A stretch of 64,000 nt of DNA from Saprospiraceae bacterium (GCA_016717655.1 JADKFC010000002.1:310001-374000), one strand, 5' to 3'. Numbered from the stretch's first letter, positions 7,433 to 17,185 are shown. Numbers and translations: made by a program. The notes: generated by a model not told the origin, from the sequence alone.

Positions 7433-9643
7433 ATGCAAAACAATGAAATTTACTTTGTGCCTTTAATGGGGCTCATTGGACTGATTTTTATGATGTGGAA
7501 AGCGCGATGGGTAGTAGCCCAGGATGCCGGTACAGGAAAGATGCAGGAAATAGCCACTGCCATTGCAGATGGTGCCCTGGCCTTCCTCAAAGCAGAGTGG
7601 AGGGTTTTATTTATTTTTGGGTCTGTGGTTTCTGTCATCCTTGCATGGTCTGGTACCCTGGTTGAAAGTTCACACTGGTTGATCGGTGTTGCTTTCATCA
7701 TCGGTGCAGTGACTTCTGCTTTTGCAGGATATGTAGGTATGAACATTGCCACAAAAGCCAACGTACGTACAGCACAAGCAGCCAGAACCAGTCTGAAAAA
7801 GGCATTAAAGGTAGCCTTTACAGCTGGTACAAGTATGGGACTGGGTGTAGCCGGTTTGGCGGTAATGGGACTCAGCATCCTTTTCATTATTTTTTACAAC
7901 ATGTTTGTGGGCGATTCAGGTGATGTCAACGGCTTACCTATGGAAAAAGCCCTGGAGGTATTGGCTGGCTTCTCATTGGGAGCTGAATCCATTGCCTTGT
8001 TTGCCCGAGTTGGTGGAGGTATTTATACCAAAGCTGCCGACGTTGGGGCTGACCTTGTGGGTAAGGTAGAAGCCGGTATTCCAGAAGATGATCCGCGCAA
8101 CCCTGCTACCATTGCCGACAACGTGGGTGACAACGTAGGAGACGTAGCCGGTATGGGCGCTGACTTATTTGGTTCCTTTGTGGCCACCATCCTTGCTACC
8201 ATGGTAGTGGGAAGAGAAATCATTTCCAACGACAACGTTGGTGGTATGGCTCCAATCCTTTTACCTATGTTTCTTGCTGGATTGGGGTTGTTGTTTTCAG
8301 CCGTCTCTACTTTTTTCGTAACGATTAAAGACGAACACGGTGATGTGCAAAAAGCCCTTAACCTGGGTAACTGGTCAGCCATCTTAATGACAGCTGTAGT
8401 TTCTTACCCTATCGTGATGACTTACATGCCTGCCCAAATGGAAATCAGGGGTGTCAGCTTTACCAATCTCAATGTATACTTTGCCATCATCCTTGGTTTA
8501 GTTGTTGGCGCCATTATATCCTGGATTACCGAGTACTATACCGCTATTGGTAAAAGACCGGTAAGCTCTATTGTACAACAATCATCTACAGGCCACGCTA
8601 CCAACATCATTGGTGGACTTTCTGTAGGTATGGAATCTACCCTGGTACCTATGATTGTTTTGGGTGCCGGTATCTTTATTTCTTACTTCCTTGCCGGCTT
8701 ATACGGTGTGGCTATTGCCGCAGCCGGTATGATGGCTACCACCGCTATGCAGTTGGCCATCGACGCCTTCGGACCCATTGCCGACAACGCAGGAGGTATT
8801 GCCGAGATGAGCGAATTGCCCAAAGAAGTAAGAGAGCGTACCGACATTCTGGATGCCGTAGGAAATACTACCGCTGCTACCGGTAAAGGATTTGCCATCG
8901 CTTCTGCTGCCTTGACAGCCCTTGCCTTGTTTGCAGCCTTTGTTGGATTGACCGGCATTACCTCTATCGACATCTACAAGGCCGACGTATTAGCCGGCTT
9001 ATTTATTGGTAGTGTGATTCCTTATATCTTCTCTTCACTGGCCATTGCCGCTGTAGGAAGGGCTGCTATGAAAATGGTAGAAGAAGTGAGACGTCAGTTC
9101 CGCGAAATTCCGGGCATCATGGAAGGCACAGCAAAACCAGAATACGACAAGTGTGTAGCCATTTCAACCCAGGCATCTCTGAAAGAAATGATGGCACCTG
9201 GTCTTATTGCCTTGATAGTTCCCGTGATAGTAGGATTTACCTTCGGTCCGGAAGTATTGGGTGGTTGTCTGGCCGGTGTTACTGTTTCAGGTGTATTGAT
9301 GGGTATCTTCCAAAACAACGCAGGTGGTGCTTGGGACAATGCTAAAAAATCATTTGAAAAAGGTGCCGAAATCAACGGTGAAATTCACTACAAAGGCTCT
9401 TCTCACCACAAAGCAGCGGTGACAGGAGACACCGTAGGTGATCCATTCAAAGACACTTCAGGTCCATCAATGAACATCCTGATCAAGTTGATGTCGATTG
9501 TATCACTGGTCATTGCACCACACATCAATATCAATAATCACACAGCTTTGTTCTCCATGAGGCCTCACACCATCGAAAGTCAGCCTTACAAGATGTCTGA
9601 AAGCAAAGACACTTATAAAATGCCTCAACACGAGGTAAAATAA
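7433..9643 (+). CDS. hppA: Membrane-bound ion-translocating pyrophosphatase, K+-dependent type
   Basis: An integral membrane pyrophosphatase of about 736 residues with many transmembrane helices. It hydrolyses PPi and pumps H+ and/or Na+ out of the cytoplasm. The ATG at 7433 is chosen because the protein then starts MQNNEIYFVPLMGLIGLIF, a normal first helix; in-frame TTG codons upstream are less likely. The substrate and Mg site GGGIYTKAADVGADLVGK, then DDPRNPATIADNVGDNVGD (about 221-237), is intact. The motif GNTTAATGKG (about 477-486) has Ala where K+-independent enzymes have Lys, which places it in the K+-dependent class. Whether H+ or Na+ is carried cannot be decided by eye. It is a single-gene unit with a strong terminator behind it. 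Confidence 0.96.
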   Translation: MQNNEIYFVPLMGLIGLIFMMWKARWVVAQDAGTGKMQEIATAIADGALAFLKAEWRVLFIFGSVVSVILAWSGTLVESSHWLIGVAFIIGAVTSAFAGYVGMNIATKANVRTAQAARTSLKKALKVAFTAGTSMGLGVAGLAVMGLSILFIIFYNMFVGDSGDVNGLPMEKALEVLAGFSLGAESIALFARVGGGIYTKAADVGADLVGKVEAGIPEDDPRNPATIADNVGDNVGDVAGMGADLFGSFVATILATMVVGREIISNDNVGGMAPILLPMFLAGLGLLFSAVSTFFVTIKDEHGDVQKALNLGNWSAILMTAVVSYPIVMTYMPAQMEIRGVSFTNLNVYFAIILGLVVGAIISWITEYYTAIGKRPVSSIVQQSSTGHATNIIGGLSVGMESTLVPMIVLGAGIFISYFLAGLYGVAIAAAGMMATTAMQLAIDAFGPIADNAGGIAEMSELPKEVRERTDILDAVGNTTAATGKGFAIASAALTALALFAAFVGLTGITSIDIYKADVLAGLFIGSVIPYIFSSLAIAAVGRAAMKMVEEVRRQFREIPGIMEGTAKPEYDKCVAISTQASLKEMMAPGLIALIVPVIVGFTFGPEVLGGCLAGVTVSGVLMGIFQNNAGGAWDNAKKSFEKGAEINGEIHYKGSSHHKAAVTGDTVGDPFKDTSGPSMNILIKLMSIVSLVIAPHININNHTALFSMRPHTIESQPYKMSESKDTYKMPQHEVK

Positions 9644-9660
9644 AAGTAGGTCAACAATAT

Positions 9661-9699
9661 AAAAAAGCCGGTTCCCTTTGGGATCGGCTTTTTTTTTGT
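9661..9699 (+). terminator. Rho-independent terminator after hppA
   Basis: AAAAAGCCGGTTCC, a CTTT loop and GGGATCGGCTTTTTTTTT form a stem with one mismatch followed by a nine-T tract, 18 bases past the stop codon. Confidence 0.85.
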
Positions 9700-9800
9700 C
9701 CGCCATCAGGAAATAAGGAAAATATAAGTACCCATTTTTTAGCCATAAAAAAGCCGATGGCTTAGCAACCACCGGCCCTGACTAATTCACTGTAAAACCT

Positions 9801-10352
9801 CTAAGGCATCACTACCGTGTCTATAACGTGGATGACGCCATTGCTTTGGTACACGTCTTTAATGGTCACTTTTGACTTATTTCCCTTTTGGTCAGCTATT
9901 ACCAGATCCTTGCCTTCCATCATCAATGTTAGCTTACCTCCCTGTACCGTTGAAAGTACCAGCTTACCCATGTTTTTGGTCATCTCCTTCATGATCATCT
10001 TGCTGTCATAAATACCCGCCACCACATGGTAGGTAAGGATGGTAGCGAGGTCCTTTTTATTCTCTGGTTTTACCAGGGTTTCTACCGTACCTTTTGGCAG
10101 CTTATCAAAGGCAGCATTGGTAGGTGCAAAGACCGTAAAGGGTCCCATTGACTCCAAAGTAGGAACCAGATCCGCCGCCTTAACCGCTGCTACCAGGGTA
10201 GTATGGTCTTTGGAGTTGACCGCATTCTGCACAATGTTTTTGGAAGGATACATGGCTGCCCCACCCACCATTACGGTGCGCTCCATTTGTGCCTGTAATA
10301 CTAAACCAGAAGTCATTAAGCCCAGGGCTAAAAAAAGTTTTTTCATTTTCAT
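9801..10352 (-). CDS. Secreted fasciclin (FAS1) domain protein
   Basis: A 183-residue protein with a signal peptide (KKLFLALGLMTSGLVLQAQ) and one FAS1 domain. Hallmarks are the H1 motif GPFTVFAPTNAAFDKLPKGT, the central LTYHVVAGIY and the C-terminal GVIHVIDTVVMP. FAS1 domains mediate adhesion and binding at cell surfaces; it should be exported to the periplasm or beyond. No sorting domain or lipobox is present. It is transcribed toward hppA (convergent) and has no operon partner. Its own terminator is not obvious, although a GCCG..CGGC stem lies at about 9750-9770. Confidence 0.92.
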   Translation of the reverse strand: MKMKKLFLALGLMTSGLVLQAQMERTVMVGGAAMYPSKNIVQNAVNSKDHTTLVAAVKAADLVPTLESMGPFTVFAPTNAAFDKLPKGTVETLVKPENKKDLATILTYHVVAGIYDSKMIMKEMTKNMGKLVLSTVQGGKLTLMMEGKDLVIADQKGNKSKVTIKDVYQSNGVIHVIDTVVMP

Positions 10353-10522
10353 GTTTTTAAAATTTGATGAATGTGTTTGAAAGGATATACGGCTGCAGTG
10401 GTTGAATTGGATTTAAAAAAATAAAATTTCCAAAATCCGGGAAGAAGTCATCTGTTAAGAGCTATAACTAAAGTTACATTGACCGCAAGCCCTTTATCCT
10501 ATACTTTTACCAAAAAAAACAA

Positions 10523-11206
10523 ATGACAACCTTTCGTCAAAAAGCATCAGATATCTGGACAGAGCTCGGCATCGAAATTTCAACCCTGCTTATCATTGTC
10601 ACGGTCACCATCGGTACCTGGACGGTGCTCAATTATAAAGCAGGCACTCAAATCACCTCATTTTTTACCAACCTTGAAAAAAACAAAGAGATCAGAAATC
10701 AAAGCCATGACCTCTGTGCTGATACTTCTCCGTTCAACAGGAAAATAAGGCTAAACGCCTCCATGGTAGACAACTACCAGGAAGCTTCCAAACAATTGTT
10801 GATCGTAATGTACCGAAACTACATGCCCAATGTAACCCTGTTTCCCATATTTACAGGACTGGTGGGCATTCTCACCCTCATCATAGCCCAACAGAGCTGG
10901 GCAAAAGTCTCGCCGGGTGTAAAAAGCCTGTTTCTGCTCTTTGTATTATTATCCGGTTTGTTTGGCTTATATCCGGATATCTTTCACCAAAAGGAAGCCA
11001 TAGATAGAAATTTGCAAACCTATATAGAAATGGAAAAAATGCAAATCCGGGCCTCTGAAATTAATCTTTCCTGCTTGACGGATTCCATCCAAATAAAACA
11101 AATAATGCAACAAAATACTGAAATCATTACCAAGCTGAATTACTACTTCAATGTTCAAAAATCAGGCCTCGACATCAACAACATCAAGGTACCCGGCACT
11201 CAATAA
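10523..11206 (+). CDS. Unknown membrane protein with three predicted helices
   Basis: Not recognised. The 227 residues contain a helix near residues 18-38 (ISTLLIIVTVTIGTWTVL), then an extra-membrane loop with few distinctive residues. Two close helices follow at about 103-150 (VTLFPIFTGLVGILTLIIA and LFLLFVLLSGLFGLYP). The C-terminal ~75 residues are polar and predicted helical or coiled coil (IDRNLQTYIEMEKMQIRASE onward). Codon use looks like its neighbours. An imperfect -7-like element (TACTTTTA) lies about 30 bases upstream. The next ORF begins two bases after the stop, which suggests translational coupling if that ORF is real. Confidence 0.7.
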   Translation: MTTFRQKASDIWTELGIEISTLLIIVTVTIGTWTVLNYKAGTQITSFFTNLEKNKEIRNQSHDLCADTSPFNRKIRLNASMVDNYQEASKQLLIVMYRNYMPNVTLFPIFTGLVGILTLIIAQQSWAKVSPGVKSLFLLFVLLSGLFGLYPDIFHQKEAIDRNLQTYIEMEKMQIRASEINLSCLTDSIQIKQIMQQNTEIITKLNYYFNVQKSGLDINNIKVPGTQ

Positions 11207-11208
11207 TC

Positions 11209-11565
11209 ATGTTTACCTTCATTTGCAAAGCTGAATCACATCTGGTGGCGAGGATTGATGTTTACCACAAAATGACAACATCCATCCAAATGTCGCTGCA
11301 TGGATCTTCCCTGTTTTTTCCACAAGGCATTCGTTGTCATCAATTTGAATTGGGTAAAGGCAAAGATCTTTTCAATAAAATTCTATGTATCGCCATCCAG
11401 GTCCATGCTACCAAGTCAGATGATGTCCATTGTCAGGCCATTTTAACGCTCAACGATGGATGCCGTGAGGAACGTCATGCCCTGATTGCTTGTCTGATGG
11501 AAAAGGACAAACCCTGGGTTTCCAATTTGTTTATGTTGATTTTTAAGAAAAATCGGGGTATGTAG
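11209..11565 (+). CDS. Small hypothetical protein directly after the membrane protein gene
   Basis: A 118-residue frame that begins two bases after the preceding stop codon. No family is recognised. It has no signal peptide or membrane helix; it is fairly rich in His and Cys, and ends with a basic stretch. The tight spacing and the absence of anything better on the other strand favour a real gene. The lack of recognisable domains and unremarkable composition leave spurious translation possible. It ends about 60 bases before the aspS promoter. Confidence 0.4.
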   Translation: MFTFICKAESHLVARIDVYHKMTTSIQMSLHGSSLFFPQGIRCHQFELGKGKDLFNKILCIAIQVHATKSDDVHCQAILTLNDGCREERHALIACLMEKDKPWVSNLFMLIFKKNRGM

Positions 11566-11628
11566 GTGCGCAAGATTTTGCATACCCACATACCCTACAA
11601 ATCCATCTTTCATTTTCTGCTTTTTCCG

Positions 11629-11636
11629 TATCTTTG
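11629..11636 (+). promoter_or_regulatory. -7 promoter element of aspS
   Basis: TATCTTTG matches TAnnTTTG exactly, 19 bases before the aspS ATG. A TTTC at 11608-11611 is the best -33 candidate. Confidence 0.6.
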
Positions 11637-11655
11637 CAGCCTGAAATAAAAGACC

Positions 11656-13415
11656 ATGTACAGAACACACGACTGCGGACAATTGAGAATCAGTGATGTA
11701 GAAAGCCAGGTAACCCTCTCTGGTTGGGTTCAAAAGGCCCGGGATTTGGGAGGTATGACCTTTCTGGATCTGAGAGACCGATATGGTATCACTCAGGTAG
11801 TGTTCAACATGGATGAAAATGCAGAATTGTGCCAGGAAGCCCGCAAGCTGGGTAGAGAGTTTGTAGTGCAAATTACCGGTACCGTACGCGAACGTAGCAG
11901 CAAGAACCCCAACAGAGCCACAGGAGATATAGAAGTGGAAGCAGCAACGCTGAAGGTACTCAATGTTTCTGCAACCCCACCTTTTACCATTGAAGACAAT
12001 ACGGATGGAGGCGATGACCTACGCATGAAATACAGATACCTCGACCTGAGAAGGACACCGGTACAAAACAACATCATCTTCAGAAGTAAGTTGGCTCTGG
12101 AATCACGCAAGTACCTCGACAGTCAGGGCTTTGTAGAAGTGGAGACACCCTTCCTCATTAAGTCTACGCCAGAGGGTGCAAGAGACTTTGTAGTGCCTTC
12201 CCGCATGAACCCGGGAGAGTTTTACGCCTTGCCCCAGAGTCCTCAGACATTTAAACAAATCCTGATGGTGGCGGGTCTTGACAAGTACTTTCAGATTGTA
12301 AAGTGTTTCAGGGATGAAGACCTCAGGGCCGATCGTCAGCCTGAATTTACACAAATCGACTGCGAGATGTCGTTTGTTCACATCGAAGACATCCTCAATG
12401 TGTTTGAAGGCCTGGCCAAACACCTTTTAAACACACCCTCAACATCGACCTAGGCGAGTTTCCGCGCATGTCATACGACGAAGCAATGGAGCGATATGGC
12501 AGCGACAAACCCGATCTGCGTTTCGGAATGGAGTTCGTAGAACTCAACGACCTTGCCAAAGGTCATGGCTTTTCTGTATTTGACAGCGCCGAGATGGTGG
12601 TTGGCATCTGTGCAGAAGGCATTGCAGACAGCTACAGCAATAAAGACATCAAAGACCTGACCGAGTGGCTGCAAAGGCCGCAGATAGGCGCCAAGGGCCT
12701 CGTTTATGTCAAATTCCAGGCCGACGGCATCAAATCATCCGTTGGCAAATTTTATTCGGATGAACAACTCCAGGCATGGGGAGAAAAATTCGGTGCCAAA
12801 CAGGGTGATGTTTTGTTTATCCTGAGCGGAGAAACAGAAAAAACCAGAAAACAACTCAACGAGCTCCGTCTCGAACTGGGCCGAAAAATGGGACTGATAA
12901 AGTCGGGCGACTTCAAACCGCTTTGGGTCATCGACTTCCCATTGCTGGAATGGGATGAAGATGCTCAGCGTTTCTTCGCCATGCACCACCCCTTCACTTC
13001 TCCCAAACAAGCCGATATTGCCCGTATGATGAATGGCGACCACGAGACCATGAAAAGTCTCCGCGCTGATGCTTACGACCTGGTTATCAATGGCGTTGAA
13101 ATAGGGGGCGGATCTATTCGTATCCACGACCGCGAGCTCCAGTCTAAAAACTTTGACCTCCTGGGTTTCTCTAAAGAAGAGGCGGAACACCAGTTTGGCT
13201 TTCTTCTCGGGGCCTTCGAATATGGTGCTCCACCCCACGGTGGCATCGCCTTTGGTTTTGACCGGCTGTGTGCCGTGTTGAATGGCGTCAATTCCATCCG
13301 CGATTTCATTGCCTTCCCTAAAAACAATCAGGGCAGGGATATGATGATCGATGCTCCTTCTACCATCCATGATGCGCAGCTGAAGGAGTTGAATCTTAAT
13401 GTGATTAAGAAATAG
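11656..13415 (+). CDS. aspS: Aspartyl-tRNA synthetase, apparent frameshift
   Basis: Class II aspartyl-tRNA synthetase, which charges tRNA-Asp (or tRNA-Asp and tRNA-Asn in non-discriminating forms). The start MYRTHDCGQLRISD and the OB-fold (VTLSGWVQKARDLGGMTFLDLRDR) are normal. Next come motif 1 (FVEVETPFLIKSTPEGARDF), motif 2 (CFRDEDLRADRQPEFTQID), the bacterial insertion domain and motif 3 (GIAFGFDRLCAVL). The frame breaks at the T/A run 12425-12431: the first part ends at 12453, and the reading resumes one frame back, where the expected KHTLNIDLGEFPRMSYDEAM is found. One extra T or A gives about 586 residues, the family length. Because the gene is essential and everything else is intact, an assembly error is inferred. 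Confidence 0.94.
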
Positions 13416-13419
13416 CGGA

Positions 13420-13595
13420 GAACCTGTCCCTATGACAGCGAAGCTGGTGTAGGGATCCGGTCCCTGTCCCTAGAGTGATGCAGGCGTTGTAGGGAACGGA
13501 GCATCCGGCAACGGAGCATCCGGCAACGGAGCATCCGGCAACGGAGCATCCGGTAACTGAAATTTGTAATTCGTAATTGAAATCTGAAAAGCGCT
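13420..13595. repeat. 15-bp tandem repeat plus CCCTGTCCCTA-type repeat
   Basis: ACGGAGCATCCGGCA is repeated four times in tandem at about 13495-13555. It is preceded by CCTGTCCCTA and GGTGTAGGGATCC words also seen at 6.8-7.1 kb. It is followed by an inverted copy of the ATTACGAATT-type core of the 2.3-2.9 kb array (about 13558-13585). It is a junction of three intergenic repeat families right after aspS. Confidence 0.75.
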
Positions 13596-13660
13596 GCATG
13601 TGTGGCATTTATTAATTTCTTTCGAGGCAGATTTGGTCACCATTATGAATATTTCGTATG

Positions 13661-13782
13661 CAGTACAAAACTCCGTTTTATAGGCACAAGCATTTTGCAC
13701 ATTTAGGGGCATTAAGCATGAGTTTTCTCCATTAATCTTAATGTGTCTTCATGCCCTTAATGTTTCCAAAAAAATCCTAATC
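13661..13782. repeat. Hairpin-forming dispersed repeat, copy 1
   Basis: The unit starts TACAAAACTCCGTTTTATAG, then GGCACAAGCATTT. Its second half is a long imperfect inverted repeat (CATTTAGGGGCATTAAG against CTTAATGTGTCTTCATGCCC), ending TTTCCAAAAAAATCC. It is in the same orientation as copies 2 and 3. Confidence 0.75.
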
Positions 13783-13880
13783 TCGTTTATTGGAGCAATG
13801 TCTTTTTGAGGAGTCATACTTCAGAGTGAATCTCACATATAGACTTTATTCGTAAGAAAGAGTTAGCTATTATTCTTAAA

Positions 13881-14000
13881 TACAAAACTGCGTTTTATAG
13901 GCACAGGCATTTAGAGCATTGAGGGGCATTAAGCTTAAATTATCTCCTTTATTTCTTAATGTGCCTTCATGCTCTTAATGTTTCAATAAAATCCCCATCT
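13881..14000. repeat. Hairpin-forming dispersed repeat, copy 2
   Basis: Starts TACAAAACTGCGTTTTATAG. The arms CATTTAGAGCATTGAGGGG and its near complement CTTCATGCTCTTAATG fold around GCATTAAG/CTTAATGTGC. About 220 bases after copy 1 and just upstream of the esterase gene. Confidence 0.75.
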
Positions 14001-14083
14001 TGGTGTGTGCGCTTCCTCTTTATCCAGAGAACATAAAAATTCGTAGATTTGGTTTTCATTCATTCAAAAGTGAATTTCAAAAC

Positions 14084-15747
14084 ATGGGCAAATTCGTATC
14101 CACCATTACCATTCTGCTAATCACATTTTCCCTTTATGGGCAGACCCAACTGAAGGTACATGTATCTTATCCCGACCCCACGGAAGGCAGGTTGATTTTG
14201 ATGATATCCAATGATTTTAGTGCAGAGCCAAGATTTCAAATTACAGATGATGTAAAAAGTCAGGTGGCGGCCGGGGTTAATATTTATGAAAAAAGCGGGT
14301 CTACTTCCGTGAGCTTTCCGGTCAAAGATCAGGTCTTGTACCCGATTCAGCAATGGGATGAATTGCCAGAGGGAGAATACCAGGTGCAGGCCATGATCAA
14401 TCGGTATGAAACCTTTAACCTCAGTACCGGGCATGCCGTGCAACTGCCACCCGATATGGGAGAAGGACAGCACTGGAATACCAAGCCCCTCAACATCTAT
14501 TGCCAGCCCGTAAAGGTTCAATTAAAAAAAGGCCAGGCAACAGAAATAAATCTAATGCTCGATCAGTACATAGCGCCATTGCCCGAGCCAAAAAACACCC
14601 AATGGGTGCGGCACATAAAAATGAAAAGTGAAAAATTATCGAAATTCTGGGGCAGAGATGTGATCCTTGGGGCCCATGTGTTGCTGCCCAGAGACTGGGA
14701 TAAAGAAACAGACCGCAATTATCCGCTGATGATTTATCACGGCCACTTTCCCTCCGATTTTGGAGGTTTTCGGACAGAGCCGGTGCCGGCAGATATGGAT
14801 ACCTCTGATTACAGCGAACGATTTCATATCTACGGTTATAAAAAGATACAACAGGAAGAGGCCTACCGATTTTACCAACAATGGACCCACGATACCTTTC
14901 CCCGATTTATCGTCATAGAAATTCAGCATCCCACACCTTACTACGATGACTCCTATGCCGTCAATTCTGCCTGTCAGGGGCCCTATGGTGATGCCATTAC
15001 CTATGAACTCATTCCTTACATCGAAAAAATGTTTAGGGGCAAAGGCAATGGTAAATCGAGATTTTTATATGGTGGCTCCACCGGGGGGTGGGAAGCCCTG
15101 GCCGCCCAGGTTTTTACCCGGAAGAATACAATGGTTGTTTTGCCGCCTGTCCTGATCCCATCGATTTCAGGGCCTATTGCACCGTAAATATATACGAAGA
15201 TGAAAATGCTTATACATGGGATGGCCCTCACCACAAAATTGAAAAGCCGGCCAAGAGAGATTACCTGGGACATATATCCTCTACCGTGAGGCAGAGCAAT
15301 TATTTTGAACTTCTACTCGGTGATAAAAATCGCTCCGGCCAACAATGGGATATATGGGAGGCCACCTACTCACCTATGGGCCCGGATGGATATCCGCAGC
15401 GCATCTTCGACAAAGAAACGGGTGTGATCAATAAAGAAGTGGCTGCTTACTGGAAAGAAAACTACGACCTGGTACACATCCTCAAAAGGGATTGGAAGAC
15501 GCTGGGTCCCAAGCTGGAAGGAAAGATCCATATTTACTGCGGCGATATGGACAACTACTATCTAAACAATGCCGTCTACCTGGCTGAGTCTTTTTTGGAA
15601 AGCACTCGCAATCCATACTACAATGGTGAAGTCAAATACGGTGACCGCGCTGAACACTGCTGGAATGGCTCTCCTGATCTACCCAATTACATCAGTAGAC
15701 TGAGGTATCATACTTTGTATTTATCAAAGATTTTGAAACGATTGTAA
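14084..15747 (+). CDS. Secreted alpha/beta-hydrolase (putative esterase), apparent frameshift
   Basis: An exported hydrolase of the putative esterase (esterase D-like, PF00756) fold. The ATG at 14084 gives a good signal peptide (MGKFVSTITILLITFSLYGQ). An N-terminal beta-rich region (about 20-190) precedes the hydrolase domain, which has LLPRDWDKETDRNYPLMIYHGH and the nucleophile elbow FLYGGSTGGWEAL (Ser in GGSTGG). The substrate is unknown. The frame breaks at the T-run 15111-15115: the first part ends at 15187, and one more T restores the reading YPEEYNGCFAACPDPIDFR. The corrected length is about 554 residues. The gene stands alone, between copies 2 and 3 of a hairpin repeat. Confidence 0.85.
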
Positions 15748-15875
15748 AAGGGCGGGGCCGTGCCTGCTATGTTTCAAAAAACTCTTGGTGGGCCTCTTTC
15801 ATCAGACCAATTCAAGCATTGCTCTTTCATATAGATCTTTTACTGAAAATGAGATTCGGCTCTTTCTTCATTGCA

Positions 15876-15975
15876 CTACAAAACTCCCTTTTACAGGCAC
15901 AAACATTTAGAGAATTTAGGGAATTATGGACTAAATCTTAATTCTCTCAAATACCTTCATGTTTCAAAAAAATAC
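15876..15975. repeat. Hairpin-forming dispersed repeat, copy 3
   Basis: Starts CTACAAAACTCCCTTTTACA, then GGCACAAACATTTAGAGAATTTAGGG, and ends ACCTTCATGTTTCAAAAAAA. It is shorter and more diverged than copies 1 and 2, and lies in direct orientation on the far side of the esterase gene. Confidence 0.65.
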
Positions 15976-15997
15976 TTAGCGAATTGTAAAGGGACCG

Positions 15998-17179
15998 TTA
16001 CTCAACAAACAGCATCAGGCCTTTGAGGTAATGACCTTCTGGGTGAAAGAGGTTGACGGGATGATCGGCACCCTGGCTGAGGTGAAACATGACCCGGACA
16101 TTTCTGCCTGCTTCAATACCGGCAGCAACGATGGTGTCATAGAAAAGCTGGGTGGTGACCACCTGGCTGCAGGAGAACGTAAAGAGCAAGCCGCCGGGTT
16201 TAACGGCTTTGATGGCGAGGGTATTGAGTCTTTTGTATGCTTGTATAGCATTGTGGCGTTTGCTCATGCTTTTGGCAAAGGCGGGTGGGTCAACGATAAC
16301 AATGTCGTAGACATCTTTGTTTTGAGTGAGGTATTCGAGTACGTTGGCAGTAATGCCTATGTGGTTGGTGCAATGATTTAGGCTGGCGTTGTGCTCAGCA
16401 AGGGCTACGGCCTTTGAAGAGATATCCACAGATACTACTGTGGTGGCACCATTTTTGGCGGCATAGACAGAAAAGCCCCCGGTGTAGGAAAAACAATTGA
16501 GCACCGATTTGTCTTTGCTGAATTCACCTACCAGCCTCCGGTTGTCGCGTTGATCCAGAAAAAAGCCGGTTTTTTGGCCTTCCACCCAGTTGACATTGAA
16601 GAGGAAACCGTTTTCTAATACGGTGTCACTCTCTACTTCGCTGCCCCACAATACGCCATCGGCAAGTTCGTTTTTACCGCCCAGGCTTTCTTTGGATTTG
16701 TTGTACACCGTAGTGAGCTGATCACCAAGAATGTTGGTAAGTGCATTTACGATATCCGGTAAACAACGGAAGATGCCCGGAGTATGACATTGCACAACGG
16801 CTACCTTGCCGTAGATATCAATGATCAGGCCCGGCACACCATCACCTTCACCATGGATGAGCCGAAATGCATTGGTAGGGTCAGAAGGAAATTGCAGGAT
16901 GTTCTGTCGGTATTCATAGGCGCCTTTGATCTTTGACTGCCAAAAAAGAGAATCGATGGCAACATCGTCAAAGCTGAGCATGCGTACCATGATAGAACCA
17001 GGTGCAAAAATACCCGTACCCAGGCAGTTGCGTTGTTTGTCGTATACCTTTACAAGGTCACCATCTGCCAATCCCTTGGTGGCGGAGTAGATGGCACCCG
17101 AAAAAATCCACGGATGTTTGCGGTGCAGGCTTTGTTCCCTGCCCTTCTGCAAAACAATTTCTCCGTATTGATTTTCCAA
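15998..17179 (-). CDS. rlmI: RlmI-type 23S rRNA (cytosine-C5) methyltransferase
   Basis: A 393-residue SAM-dependent methyltransferase of the RlmI/RlmK family; the E. coli enzyme makes m5C1962 in 23S rRNA. The N-terminal PUA domain includes HPWIFSGAIYS and VKVYDKQRNCLGTGIF. The linker has the family signature GQKTGFFLDQRDNR. The Rossmann methyltransferase domain has SAM motif LNCFSYTGGFSVYAA, the VDISSKAV acidic loop, and the catalytic VDPPAFAKS (usually with a nearby Cys; FSCS is present at about residue 340). It starts 6 bases after the topA stop codon, so the two form an operon. The exact target base in this organism is inferred from the family. Confidence 0.92.
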   Translation of the reverse strand: MENQYGEIVLQKGREQSLHRKHPWIFSGAIYSATKGLADGDLVKVYDKQRNCLGTGIFAPGSIMVRMLSFDDVAIDSLFWQSKIKGAYEYRQNILQFPSDPTNAFRLIHGEGDGVPGLIIDIYGKVAVVQCHTPGIFRCLPDIVNALTNILGDQLTTVYNKSKESLGGKNELADGVLWGSEVESDTVLENGFLFNVNWVEGQKTGFFLDQRDNRRLVGEFSKDKSVLNCFSYTGGFSVYAAKNGATTVVSVDISSKAVALAEHNASLNHCTNHIGITANVLEYLTQNKDVYDIVIVDPPAFAKSMSKRHNAIQAYKRLNTLAIKAVKPGGLLFTFSCSQVVTTQLFYDTIVAAGIEAGRNVRVMFHLSQGADHPVNLFHPEGHYLKGLMLFVE

Positions 17180-17185
17180 GCTCTA

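Noticed and set aside
11443..11871. 142-residue ORF on the minus strand opposite the aspS start.
   Set aside because: It overlaps the aspS promoter and the first 70 codons of aspS and shows no family features.
13495..13555. Four exact 15-bp repeats as a possible CRISPR array.
   Set aside because: The repeats are directly adjacent with no spacers, and no cas gene is nearby.
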